DNA of 64,000 bases, from positions 2,480,001-2,544,000 of the forward strand of contig NZ_JAPEVI010000003.1 in the NCBI RefSeq assembly GCF_026240905.1, in the 5' to 3' direction. Numbering within the stretch: the stretch's first letter is position 1; each line of letters begins with the position of its first letter. Below, one piece after another: positions 1 to 7,825 of this stretch. The stretch is from Roseibium salinum (GTDB lineage Bacteria; Pseudomonadota; Alphaproteobacteria; Rhizobiales; Stappiaceae). Position numbers and translations under genes: made by a program. Below the pieces are notes generated by a model. It saw nothing but the letters and a program-made list of their open reading frames with translations. It was not told the DNA's origin and did no database searches.

Positions 1-140
1 CGGGTCTGGCGGAAGGCCGGAAATGCGCCCGGTCCTGGAAGATCCTGCCGGAAGTCGGTTCGGATCCGGATTATCCGGACGTGACGTTGCGCGACGCGGA
101 AGCGCTGCGCGAATGGGATGCAGCTCACGCCGCGGCGTGA
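1..140 (+). CDS. ileS: Isoleucyl-tRNA synthetase, C-terminal end (partial)
   Basis: The left edge holds the last 45 or so codons of a gene ending in TGA at 138-140. The read frame begins at base 3 and contains [13 protein letters not shown] followed by [18 protein letters not shown]. This matches the C-terminal zinc-ribbon tail of alphaproteobacterial isoleucyl-tRNA synthetases, where the second cysteine of the KCxRCW motif is commonly serine. The enzyme charges tRNA-Ile with isoleucine in the cytoplasm. lspA begins 13 bases downstream, and ileS-lspA is a very common bacterial pair. The assignment rests on a short tail, so it is good but not certain. Confidence 0.75.
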   Translation, partial: GLAEGRKCARSWKILPEVGSDPDYPDVTLRDAEALREWDAAHAAA

Positions 141-152
141 GCGGCCGGCCCA

Positions 153-689
153 ATGAGCGATCCGGATCAACACGCATCGACACAGGCAGGACGGCCCCTC
201 TTCTGGGGCCGTTACAGCGCGCTTGTCTTCCTGATCGCGCTCGCCGGCGTTATCCTGGATCAGGTGACGAAACTGTGGCTCGTCTACGGCTTCAAGCTCG
301 CGGTCAACGGACCGGTCGAGCTGTTGCCGGTTCTGGACCTCGTCCTTGTCTGGAACCGCGGCATTTCCTATGGATTGTTCGAGCAGAACAGCGACCTCGG
401 TCGCTGGCTTCTGGTCGTCCTGACAGGGGCCGTCACGATCGGCTTGTGGATCTGGTCAGCGCGCTGCCAGAGCAGGCTGGTGGCGCTCGCGCTGGCTCTG
501 GTGATCGGCGGTGCGATCGGCAACGGCATCGACCGGATGGCCTTTGGCGCCGTTGTCGACTTCGTGCATTTCCACGTCGGGACATTCTCCTGGTATGTCT
601 TCAACCTGGCAGACGTGTGGATCGTTGCGGGCGTGGCTGGTCTCCTGTATGACAGTTTCAGAAACGGTCCTAATTCAGCCGCAAAATAG
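153..689 (+). CDS. lspA: Lipoprotein signal peptidase (signal peptidase II)
   Basis: This 178-residue inner-membrane aspartyl protease removes the signal peptide of prolipoproteins after lipidation. Four hydrophobic segments are visible, at roughly residues 22-42, 55-67, 84-101 and 108-125/150-165. The family motifs are present: DQVTK near residue 36, NRGISYGLF near 68, GNGIDR with the catalytic Asp at about 127, and FNLADVW with the second catalytic Asp at about 154. Length is normal. It follows ileS closely and precedes a lipoprotein gene, so its product probably processes the next protein. The ATG at 153 is used because the hydrophobic first helix follows it at a normal distance. Confidence 0.95.
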   Translation: MSDPDQHASTQAGRPLFWGRYSALVFLIALAGVILDQVTKLWLVYGFKLAVNGPVELLPVLDLVLVWNRGISYGLFEQNSDLGRWLLVVLTGAVTIGLWIWSARCQSRLVALALALVIGGAIGNGIDRMAFGAVVDFVHFHVGTFSWYVFNLADVWIVAGVAGLLYDSFRNGPNSAAK

Positions 690-762
690 CGGTCTAACAC
701 GGGACAAACGGTCTGCTGGTGGGACGCTGCCGGCATTTTCATTGAGAATCGAGGAGTCTGCT

Positions 763-1473
763 GTGGCGCGGACCATAATTGCGTTGGTGAAGAATTCTGC
801 TGTGCTGGCCATACTGGCCGGGCTTGCCGCTTGTCAGGCTGCGGACGGCACCAGCCAGGCGCCGGATGTCGCCATTGTGAACTCGATGATGAAAGGCCTT
901 GGCGCCGTTGATCCGAACGAAAAGCCGATCGACTACAAGCCGCGCGGCCCCCTTGCAATGCCTGCCGAGGCGTCCAAGCTGCCGGAGCCCGAAACGAATG
1001 TCGCCGGGGTGAACTCCGCGGACTGGCCGAAGCAGGACGAGAGCCAGGAGCTGAACGATCTCAAGAAGATCTATGCCAGCTCGGGCAAGCGGGGCAGCAT
1101 GAACAGCGAACCGCTCAACCCCGAACAGATGCGCGGGTTCAAGATCACCGGAGTGACCGGCCAGAATCGCAATCTGGAACAGGAGCAGCGCGATGCGGAG
1201 CTTGGTCAGGGCGAATTGCTGACGCGCGAGGAGCAGCGCGCGGAATGGGAGCGCTTGCAGAAGCTGAAGGCGCAACAGGCCGGTCTCGACGAGAGCGGTC
1301 TGGCCAATCGCCGCTATCTGACCGAACCGCCGACGACCTACAGCACGCCTTCGCCGGATGCGCCGATGCCCGAGATCGTGAAGAACGACAAGAAGGCGGC
1401 CAATCGCGACATCTACGATTCCACACCGCTCCATCCGCGGTGTCTTGAAGGCGACTCGTCTTACTGTAACTGA
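763..1473 (+). CDS. DUF3035-family lipoprotein
   Basis: The product is a 236-residue predicted lipoprotein. The GTG at 763 is chosen over upstream starts in the same frame because GAGGAG lies 6 bases before it at 751-756 and because it gives a clean lipoprotein signal: a hydrophobic stretch ending LAILAGLAAC with the lipidated Cys at residue 24. The mature part is hydrophilic, rich in Glu/Gln/Pro, and carries the DPNEKPIDYKPRGPLAMP block typical of the alphaproteobacterial DUF3035 family. No function is established for the family. Its place after lspA and before two M16 peptidases is the usual alphaproteobacterial order, which suggests a role in the periplasm or outer membrane. Confidence 0.85.
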   Translation: MARTIIALVKNSAVLAILAGLAACQAADGTSQAPDVAIVNSMMKGLGAVDPNEKPIDYKPRGPLAMPAEASKLPEPETNVAGVNSADWPKQDESQELNDLKKIYASSGKRGSMNSEPLNPEQMRGFKITGVTGQNRNLEQEQRDAELGQGELLTREEQRAEWERLQKLKAQQAGLDESGLANRRYLTEPPTTYSTPSPDAPMPEIVKNDKKAANRDIYDSTPLHPRCLEGDSSYCN

Positions 1474-1875
1474 CAGTCCGGTGGCCCAACCGTCCATGAC
1501 GAAATTGTAACGAGACCTTCGGGCACCCCTTCCTGTATGGAAGGACAAGGTCCGGAGGTCTTCGTGCATTCAGACCAGCTTTTCCGCGTTCCGGAAGCGC
1601 GGGAGGCTTGAACAGCAATCGTCACTGAACCACGGCGCGGTTTCGCGCGTTGGAGTTTGTCCGCAGGTAACTTTGCGGCGGACAGTATTCCAGGGCCCTG
1701 GAACGCAAGGTTCAGCCGGTCACCCACGACGGACGGAAATTGCCGAGACCTTCCGGAGCATTTGGCTTCATGTTCGCAAGAACGCGGGCAGGATGCTCCA
1801 TCACATTGAAAGCGATCAACGTTCCGCATCCAGGCGAACCGCCCGGTTGCAGGTTGACCCAAACGGGAGTTGCAC
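1474..1875. other. Gene-free stretch between DUF3035 and M16 genes
   Basis: No convincing coding region is seen in about 400 bases. A nested stem lies at about 1515-1560: an outer GACCTT/AAGGTC pair encloses a perfect CCTTCC/GGAAGG hairpin. There is no T-run, so it is not a classic terminator. The rest presumably holds the promoter of the M16 pair. Confidence 0.4.
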
Positions 1876-3351
1876 GTGAACCCGCTCAGAAAAATGTATC
1901 GCCCATCGTCCCTCCAATTCCGTTTGCGGCAGTCGGCCTGCGTCCTGCTGCTGCCTGCGTTCCTGCTCGCAAGCGGTTCGATGCCCGGAGCGGGCCCGGT
2001 CCGCGCGGAAAGCGTTGCGGCGCAGGAAATGGTCATCGCGCCGAACCTGGAAAGCTTCACGCTGGACAACGGGCTTCGGGTCGTGGTCATTCCCGACCAC
2101 AGGGCGCCGGTCGCCACGCATATGATCTGGTACAAGGTGGGCTCGGCCGACGAGCCGGAAGGCCAGTCCGGTGTCGCCCATTTTCTGGAACACCTGATGT
2201 TCAAGGGCACCTCCGAACATCCGAATGGCGAGTTTTCGCAAATGGTGGCCGAACGCGGCGGCCAGGAAAACGCCTTTACCAGCTCGGACTACACAGCCTA
2301 TTTCCAGCGGGTCGCCAAGGAGCACCTGCCGTTGATGATGGAGATGGAAGCCGAGCGGATGGAAAACCTGGTCCTCAGCGAAGAGATCGTCGCTCCGGAG
2401 CGGGACGTGGTTCTGGAAGAACGGCGCATGCGGGTCGACAGCGAGCCCTCCTCCCGGCTGCGCGAGGCGATGGACGCCATCACCTTCGTCAACCACCCCT
2501 ACGGGTCGCCGGTTATCGGCTGGCAAAGCGAGATCGAGGCGTTGAACGACAAGTCGGCGATTGCCTTCTATGACCGCTTCTACACGCCCAACAATGCCGT
2601 GGTGGTCATTGCGGGCGATGTCAGCGCCGACGAGGTTCGCAAGTTCGCCGAAGAAACCTACGGCAAGGTTGCCAGAAGGGCGGAGCCGGGAGAGCGCGTG
2701 CGACCCGCGGAACCGCCGCTTGCCGGAGAGCGCCGTATTGCGGTCTCCGACCCGCGCGTGAAACAGGAGACCCTGTTTCAGACCTGGATCGTCCCCAGCC
2801 AGTCCACGGGCGAGGGCAGCACCCCGGAAGCGCTGGATGTGCTGTCCTATATCCTGGGCGAAGGGCCGACGAGCCGTTTGCACAAGTCTCTGGTTCTTGA
2901 CGAGAAAGCCGCCATCAGCGCCGGCGCCTACTACCGCGGCACCGCCCTGGATGACGGGCAGTTCGGGCTCTACGCCGCACCCCGTCCCGGCCGGACGCTG
3001 GAGGAGATGGAAGAGCTGATCAATGCCGAACTTCAAAAAATCCTGAAAGAAGGCGTCAGCGATGAGGACGTGGAACGCGCCAAGAACAGCCTGATTTCCA
3101 GCGCGATCTACGCCCAGGACAGCCAGACCGGACTCGCCCGCCTGTTCGGCAGTGCGCTCACGACCGGGCTGACGGTTGAAGACGTTCAAAGCTGGCCCGC
3201 CCAGGTCGAGGCCGTCACGCCTCAGGATGTCCTGGACGCCGCGCGCGCCTATCTCGCCTCGCCGCCGGTTGTCGGCGAACTGCGCGCAGAGCCCGCCCCG
3301 GACCCGGCAGCTTCCCTGACCGACCACAGCAATTCCAAGGACAAGTCCTGA
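1876..3351 (+). CDS. M16-family zinc metallopeptidase, catalytic member (periplasmic)
   Basis: This is a 491-residue protein. It starts with a signal peptide (hydrophobic residues about 20-35, then GPVRAES) followed by an M16 peptidase N domain. The inverted zinc motif HFLEH is at residues 102-106, with a candidate third zinc ligand in the VVLEERR segment around residue 182. A second M16 domain with the YILGEGPTSRLHKSL block follows from about residue 225. It is therefore the active subunit of an insulinase/processing-peptidase-like pair. The GTG at 1876 is preferred over a TTG at 1870 because CGGGAG lies 6 bases upstream of it. The next gene begins 3 bases after the stop and encodes an M16 protein without the zinc motif, the usual active/inactive arrangement. 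The substrate is unknown. Confidence 0.9.
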   Translation: MNPLRKMYRPSSLQFRLRQSACVLLLPAFLLASGSMPGAGPVRAESVAAQEMVIAPNLESFTLDNGLRVVVIPDHRAPVATHMIWYKVGSADEPEGQSGVAHFLEHLMFKGTSEHPNGEFSQMVAERGGQENAFTSSDYTAYFQRVAKEHLPLMMEMEAERMENLVLSEEIVAPERDVVLEERRMRVDSEPSSRLREAMDAITFVNHPYGSPVIGWQSEIEALNDKSAIAFYDRFYTPNNAVVVIAGDVSADEVRKFAEETYGKVARRAEPGERVRPAEPPLAGERRIAVSDPRVKQETLFQTWIVPSQSTGEGSTPEALDVLSYILGEGPTSRLHKSLVLDEKAAISAGAYYRGTALDDGQFGLYAAPRPGRTLEEMEELINAELQKILKEGVSDEDVERAKNSLISSAIYAQDSQTGLARLFGSALTTGLTVEDVQSWPAQVEAVTPQDVLDAARAYLASPPVVGELRAEPAPDPAASLTDHSNSKDKS

Positions 3352-3354
3352 CCC

Positions 3355-4680
3355 ATGGCTACAAAACTTTCCTTGCGGGAAGGATTTCCCGTTCTCGTGC
3401 TCGCCCTTTTCGCATCGCTGACGTTCGTCCTGCCCGCGCAGGCGGTGGAGATCCAGAGGGTCACCAGCCCCGGGGGCATCGAGGCATGGCTGGTCGAGGA
3501 CCACACCGTTCCCCTCGTCGCCATGAACTTTTCCTTTGAAGGCGGTTCCGTCCAGGATCCCGAGGCAAAGCAGGGACTGACGCGCCTGCTCGCGGCAACG
3601 ATGGATGAGGGAGCGGGCGACCTCACCTCGGAAGATTTCCAGGCCCGGATGGAAGAGCTGGCGATCAGCATCAGCTTCGAAACCGGCAAGGACAGGTTCT
3701 ACGGCAGCCTGCGCACCCTCACCTCGACCTTGCCGGAGGCAGCGGACCTGCTGACCCTCGCCGTGAACGAGCCCCGCTTCGACGCCGTCCCCGTCGAGCG
3801 GATGAAGGCGCAACTGTCCGCGCGGGCGCGGCGCAATCAAACCGACCCGGATGCGATCGCGGGCCGGGCTCTTGCCGATGCCATGTTCGACAGTCATCCC
3901 TACGCCCACGCGACCCTTGGAACCGTCGAGACGATCGAGGGCCTTACCCCTGAAGACCTTTCCGCGCACCACGGGAAGCTCATTTCCAAGAGCGCGCTTA
4001 CCGTCGGTGTCGTCGGCGCGATCGATGCGGAGACGCTCAAGCCCATCCTTGACAAGGTGTTTGCGTCCCTTCCCGAAAAGTCCGACCTCAAACCCGTCGC
4101 CGAGGTCGAGCCGGATCTGGGCGAGGAAGTGCACCGGGAACTCTCGGTTCCGCAGACAACCATCCTTGTCGGGCTGCCCGGCCTCAAGAGGAACGACCCG
4201 GACTATCAGGCCGCCTACGTGATGAACCACATTCTGGGCGGCGGCAGCTTCACTTCGTGGATGTATGAGGAAGTGCGGGAAAAGCGCGGGCTTTCCTACG
4301 GTGCCGGCACCTCCCTCTCCCCCTATGAACATTCGGCCCTGCTGATCGGATCGGCCGCGACGAAAGCGGAGCGGGCCGGAGAGACCGTCGAAGTGATGCT
4401 CGAGCAGTTCGAGCGTATGGCGACGGACGGCCCGAGCGAAGAAGAACTGCGCGCGGCCAAGCAATATATCACCGGCTCCTACCCCTTGCGCTTCGACAGT
4501 TCGGGCAAGATCGCCGGACAGCTCGTCGCCTTGCAGAATTCCGACCTCGGCATCGACTATTTCGAACGCCGCAACGCCGAGATCGAAGCGGTCACGCTGG
4601 AGGATGTCAGGCGGGTTGCCCGACGGCTGCTTACGGACAGGGAACCGACGATCGTCACTGTCGGTCCCGGACAGGGGTGA
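3355..4680 (+). CDS. M16-family peptidase homologue, non-catalytic partner
   Basis: This is a 441-residue exported M16 protein with a signal peptide at residues about 12-32 (LVLALFASLTFVLPAQA). In the region where the partner has HFLEH, this protein reads GLTRLLAATMDEG, so the zinc motif is absent. The C-terminal M16 domain keeps the substrate-closing Arg/Tyr element, EVREKRGLSYGAG. Such proteins pair with a catalytic M16 subunit to form a closed chamber, like the alpha and beta subunits of mitochondrial processing peptidase. It starts 3 bases after the preceding gene, so translation is probably coupled. It is very likely the structural partner of the upstream peptidase in the periplasm. Confidence 0.88.
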   Translation: MATKLSLREGFPVLVLALFASLTFVLPAQAVEIQRVTSPGGIEAWLVEDHTVPLVAMNFSFEGGSVQDPEAKQGLTRLLAATMDEGAGDLTSEDFQARMEELAISISFETGKDRFYGSLRTLTSTLPEAADLLTLAVNEPRFDAVPVERMKAQLSARARRNQTDPDAIAGRALADAMFDSHPYAHATLGTVETIEGLTPEDLSAHHGKLISKSALTVGVVGAIDAETLKPILDKVFASLPEKSDLKPVAEVEPDLGEEVHRELSVPQTTILVGLPGLKRNDPDYQAAYVMNHILGGGSFTSWMYEEVREKRGLSYGAGTSLSPYEHSALLIGSAATKAERAGETVEVMLEQFERMATDGPSEEELRAAKQYITGSYPLRFDSSGKIAGQLVALQNSDLGIDYFERRNAEIEAVTLEDVRRVARRLLTDREPTIVTVGPGQG

Positions 4681-4993
4681 CGACGGACTGAAAGCTTCCT
4701 CCGTCCAATATCCAACGGTCGTTGCAGCGGTCCGATCACTCCGTGCGTCGGGCTTCCTTCGACAGGAAATCTGCCCATAAGCCGCGCATCCCGCTTCCCC
4801 GTGCGGGGCAGAAGGATGACGGATGGATCATTCGGAAGACTTCCGATAGCGTGATTTCAGGTCGCCGGCACCTGGGAGCACCGTAAGCCCGGTGTTGGCG
4901 TCGACACGTCGAACCTGGGTCTGACAGGCCGGACGAGATCACAGCCCCCCGTTCCGGGTCTCGAAGCCACCAGACGAACCTGTGCGGCGGGTA
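4681..4993. other. Intergenic stretch with several stem-loops, no gene seen
   Basis: This is 313 bases between two convergent genes. I see no supported reading frame. It contains short stems, such as CACCG/CGGTG near 4888-4905, and an 8-bp GC-rich hairpin (GCGGCGGG / CCCGCCGC, around 4984-5005) that overlaps the stop codon of the minus-strand gene and may help end transcription, although no T-run follows. A small structured RNA is possible but not shown. Confidence 0.35.
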
Positions 4994-6598
4994 TCAGCCC
5001 GCCGCTGATTTTCTAGGGCCCGGTGCGGGCGCTCCTTGCAGGACTTCCGCCCTGACCGGCCGTGGGGGTGAGAAGAGATTGCCCTGGGCGAGCTTCACGT
5101 CGTAGTCGAGCAATTCCAGGACCTGGGATTCGGTTTCTACGTGGTCCGTGATCAGCTCCATGCCGTAGCGGTGCAAAAGATCGCCGAAATCCGACGGGTG
5201 GATGTGGCCGTGCTTGGCCTCCCGGCGGCCGATCAGGTAGTCCGCATGCAGCTTGCCGTATTTGAAGCCGCGTCCCGCCAGGGAATTGAAATCCATTTTC
5301 ATGTCGACGATCTGGTCGATGGAGAAGCGGAAGCCGACGTCGTAGAGGGCGCTCAGGCTTTCCAGTTCCATCGGCCCCATCTCGGCGACATCGGCCTGGG
5401 AGAATTCGAAGACCAGCACATCGGCAAAGTTCCGGTTGGCCTTCACGAATTCCAGGAAGCCGGGGAAGAAGGTTTCATCGCCCAGCGACAGCGAGGAGAT
5501 GTTGCAGAACAAAATCGCATTCCGGTTGCGCGACGTCAGCCGGCGGATGACCTGGATCGACCGGAACAGGAGCAGGTTGTCGATGCGGGCAATCTGGCCG
5601 GACAGCAATGCTTCGGGCAGGAACCTTGCCGCCTCGACCGAATTGCCGTTGGCGTCGCGCAGACGGGTGAAGGCTTCGTAGTATTTCACCTGGCGCTGCG
5701 GCAGGCTCACGATCGGCTGCAGATGCAATTCGACACGGTTTGCGTTGAGGGCCGAGGCGATCAGTTCACGCATGGCCATGTTCGGCTTCGGCTTTTCCGC
5801 TTGCATGCCCGCACGTTCGATGGAAGGCGGGTTCGCATCCGACATGTAGGCGTCGTGGTAGCCGCGGCCGTTGGTCTCATGCGGACCGCCGTAATGGGCC
5901 GCGGCATCCCCGGCCTGCGGCGCAAGCACACCATAACGCCGGTCCGCCATGTCATGGCGGCCGGACGGTGGCTCTTCCTGTTGCGCACCCTGCATTTCAT
6001 AAGGCTGCGGAAAGTGACCGTACAATTGATGCGCAGGCCCGGCCCGCTCACGGGCGGGAGCATCACGCAAGGGATGGGGCGCACGCTGTTCGGGCGGATC
6101 GTTGTGGAATGTCGGCGGCGCCTGCGGATAGCGCGGCAGGCTCTGCATCTGCGGGGGCGGGGCCAGGGCCTGCTGGTCTTCCACCTTCGCCTCCAGGTCG
6201 GACATGGCCTCGGCCATCTGCTTGACCAGAGTCCCCAGCACTTCCACTTCGGCGAACAGAGGATCGATTTCCGCCCGGGTGCGACGGGGCATCGTATGCT
6301 CCATGCCGGTCAGCCGCCCCTCAAGATTGCCGACATCCTCGTCGAGATCCGCCATGCGCTCTTCCAGCCGGTCAACGGCTTCGCTGACGGCCCCCCGGTC
6401 GCGGGCACGGCCGATCAGGAGATGGACGAGGATCATGGTGCACATGAGCGCAAGCGACAGGGAGACCGCCTCCGCGACGGGACGGCCAAACTGAAAGATC
6501 AGCACCGTCGCCGACGACAGTGCGATAACAGCCATGCAGATTGCTACAAATATGGTCCCTGTCCGGCCCATGCGCGTGATTGTTCCAAGTCGAATCAA
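4994..6598 (-). CDS. tipF: TipF-like membrane protein with degenerate EAL domain
   Basis: The product is about 525-534 residues: two N-terminal transmembrane helices (roughly residues 14-36 and 43-62), a coiled coil to about residue 140, a Pro/Gln-rich linker, and a C-terminal EAL domain from about residue 270. The signature reads YYEAFTRLR, so EAL is EAF. Other catalytic positions are altered: EFSQ where EITE is usual, and SIDQIV where DDFG-type residues are expected. This fits a c-di-GMP receptor rather than a phosphodiesterase. The layout of TM pair, coiled coil and inactive EAL is that of Caulobacter TipF, which positions flagellum assembly. The listed start is TTG. An ATG at 6571 (MGRTGTIF) is equally possible. 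A CtrA box lies just upstream. The ortholog call is inferred from architecture. Confidence 0.72.
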   Translation of the reverse strand: MIRLGTITRMGRTGTIFVAICMAVIALSSATVLIFQFGRPVAEAVSLSLALMCTMILVHLLIGRARDRGAVSEAVDRLEERMADLDEDVGNLEGRLTGMEHTMPRRTRAEIDPLFAEVEVLGTLVKQMAEAMSDLEAKVEDQQALAPPPQMQSLPRYPQAPPTFHNDPPEQRAPHPLRDAPARERAGPAHQLYGHFPQPYEMQGAQQEEPPSGRHDMADRRYGVLAPQAGDAAAHYGGPHETNGRGYHDAYMSDANPPSIERAGMQAEKPKPNMAMRELIASALNANRVELHLQPIVSLPQRQVKYYEAFTRLRDANGNSVEAARFLPEALLSGQIARIDNLLLFRSIQVIRRLTSRNRNAILFCNISSLSLGDETFFPGFLEFVKANRNFADVLVFEFSQADVAEMGPMELESLSALYDVGFRFSIDQIVDMKMDFNSLAGRGFKYGKLHADYLIGRREAKHGHIHPSDFGDLLHRYGMELITDHVETESQVLELLDYDVKLAQGNLFSPPRPVRAEVLQGAPAPGPRKSAAG

Positions 6599-6608
6599 AA
6601 GCTACTGG

Positions 6609-6623
6609 TTAATCATGCCTTAA
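6609..6623 (-). promoter_or_regulatory. CtrA binding box TTAA-N7-TTAA
   Basis: The sequence TTAA, seven bases, TTAA is a perfect full CtrA box. It lies 11 bases before the TTG and 38 bases before the ATG candidate of the TipF-like gene. CtrA is the alphaproteobacterial cell-cycle and motility master regulator, so control of a flagellar positioning gene by it is plausible. No binding has been shown here. Confidence 0.6.
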
Positions 6624-6879
6624 GAAGCATCCACCACCGAATCCGCAACCCGCTTTACGGTGTGGAATCCGTGACTTGTCCCCGACTATGCTCAATTTGT
6701 AATGGAAATCCGTCAATTCAAAGCACGCCGGATGCGCCCAGAATGTCTCAAAAAGGCTTGACAGACAACGTCCGCCCTCGTGACGCGGACCTCATTTAGC
6801 CTTTGCATTCGCACCGGACTTCGCTAAACTTCCGCTAGGGAAATACAGTGTTGCGGCACTGTGGCTTGAGGAGGCCGGT

Positions 6880-7653
6880 ATGCCTGCTGCCGGACAAACG
6901 TCCCGGCGTTCAGCACCACAGGCAGCATCGCGTGCCACGAGGGAGTTCCGTGCGTCCGTTCAGCAGAACGGCGTATCCAGGCGCGAAACGCGTCCGAATA
7001 CCGCCCCATTATCCGACGACCAGATCCGCACCGCGCTCGCCAGAACGCTGGAGAGCCCGGAGTTCCACTCCGTTCCCCAGCTTCGGGCGTTTCTGGATTA
7101 TGTGGTCAAGGCCACGCTCGACAACGACCGGGAGAAGATAAAGGGGTACACCATCGCCGTGGGAGCCCTTGGCCGCCCTGACGATTTCAACCCTGTCACG
7201 GACCCGATCGTTCGGGTGGAAGCCGCCCGTCTGCGCCGCAGGCTGACGAAATACTATGAAGGATCAGGCTCGTCGGACCCGATCCACATCACCATTCCCA
7301 AGGGCAGTTACGCGCCCGACTTCCATGCTGCGCCTGCCGGATCGTCCTGCGAGGAACCGCTCGCCGGACACACGGAAGATCACCCGGTTTCAGCCGGGCA
7401 GCCTCCTCCCCCGCCTCGCTCCACCGTCGCACCCGATGAAGCACCAGACGCCACCGGCGGCGTGAATATCGTGCCTGCGGCCGCTTCCGGCGCGGCTGAT
7501 CTGCCCGGCCTCCCGAGGCACTTCGTCAGGTTTCTCCCGACCATGCCGGCACTGCCGGTGCGCAACACGATGCGGCATCGCATCCCCCTACCCTTTGCCC
7601 TTGCGTTTGGCCTGGCCTGCTTTCTGGCCGGTTTCCTGGCTGCCTCACAGTAA
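6880..7653 (+). CDS. Membrane-anchored protein with the N-terminal domain of adenylate cyclase/TPR-type regulators
   Basis: The product is 257 residues. Residues about 47-145 match a domain I know from the N-terminus of large alphaproteobacterial adenylate cyclase or TPR proteins: LESPEFHSVPQLRAFLDYVV, then EKIKGYTIAVGALGRPDDF, DPIVRVEAARLRRRLTKYY and IPKGSYAPDF. Here the usual catalytic or TPR part is missing. A Pro-rich linker leads instead to one C-terminal transmembrane helix (about residues 233-255) and the protein ends. The ATG at 6880 has a strong TGAGGAGG site 6 bases upstream. The next gene is a sigma-54 type regulator. Function is unknown; it may be a tail-anchored partner or sensor. 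Confidence 0.75.
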   Translation: MPAAGQTSRRSAPQAASRATREFRASVQQNGVSRRETRPNTAPLSDDQIRTALARTLESPEFHSVPQLRAFLDYVVKATLDNDREKIKGYTIAVGALGRPDDFNPVTDPIVRVEAARLRRRLTKYYEGSGSSDPIHITIPKGSYAPDFHAAPAGSSCEEPLAGHTEDHPVSAGQPPPPPRSTVAPDEAPDATGGVNIVPAAASGAADLPGLPRHFVRFLPTMPALPVRNTMRHRIPLPFALAFGLACFLAGFLAASQ

Positions 7654-7825
7654 TTCTGTCCGGCGCTGCACATGACGCGGCGGTTCCTTCCATTCCGCCT
7701 CGCCAGCCAAAAATGCAAATTGCGCAATCTGACAACGCTTTGTTTACCCTGTTCGGAGAATTATCAGGTTGACGAATCTTTTGATTTCCGAATGACCCAG
7801 GTCAAACCATGGGAGTTGCCCAGCG

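Noticed and set aside
1816..4464. An 882-codon open frame on the minus strand, antisense to both M16 genes
   Set aside because: It lies wholly opposite two well-supported peptidase genes, has no domain I recognise and the typical composition of a high-GC shadow frame.
5141..6799. A 552-codon plus-strand open frame opposite the TipF-like gene
   Set aside because: The minus-strand gene has clear EAL and transmembrane features; the plus-strand frame has none.
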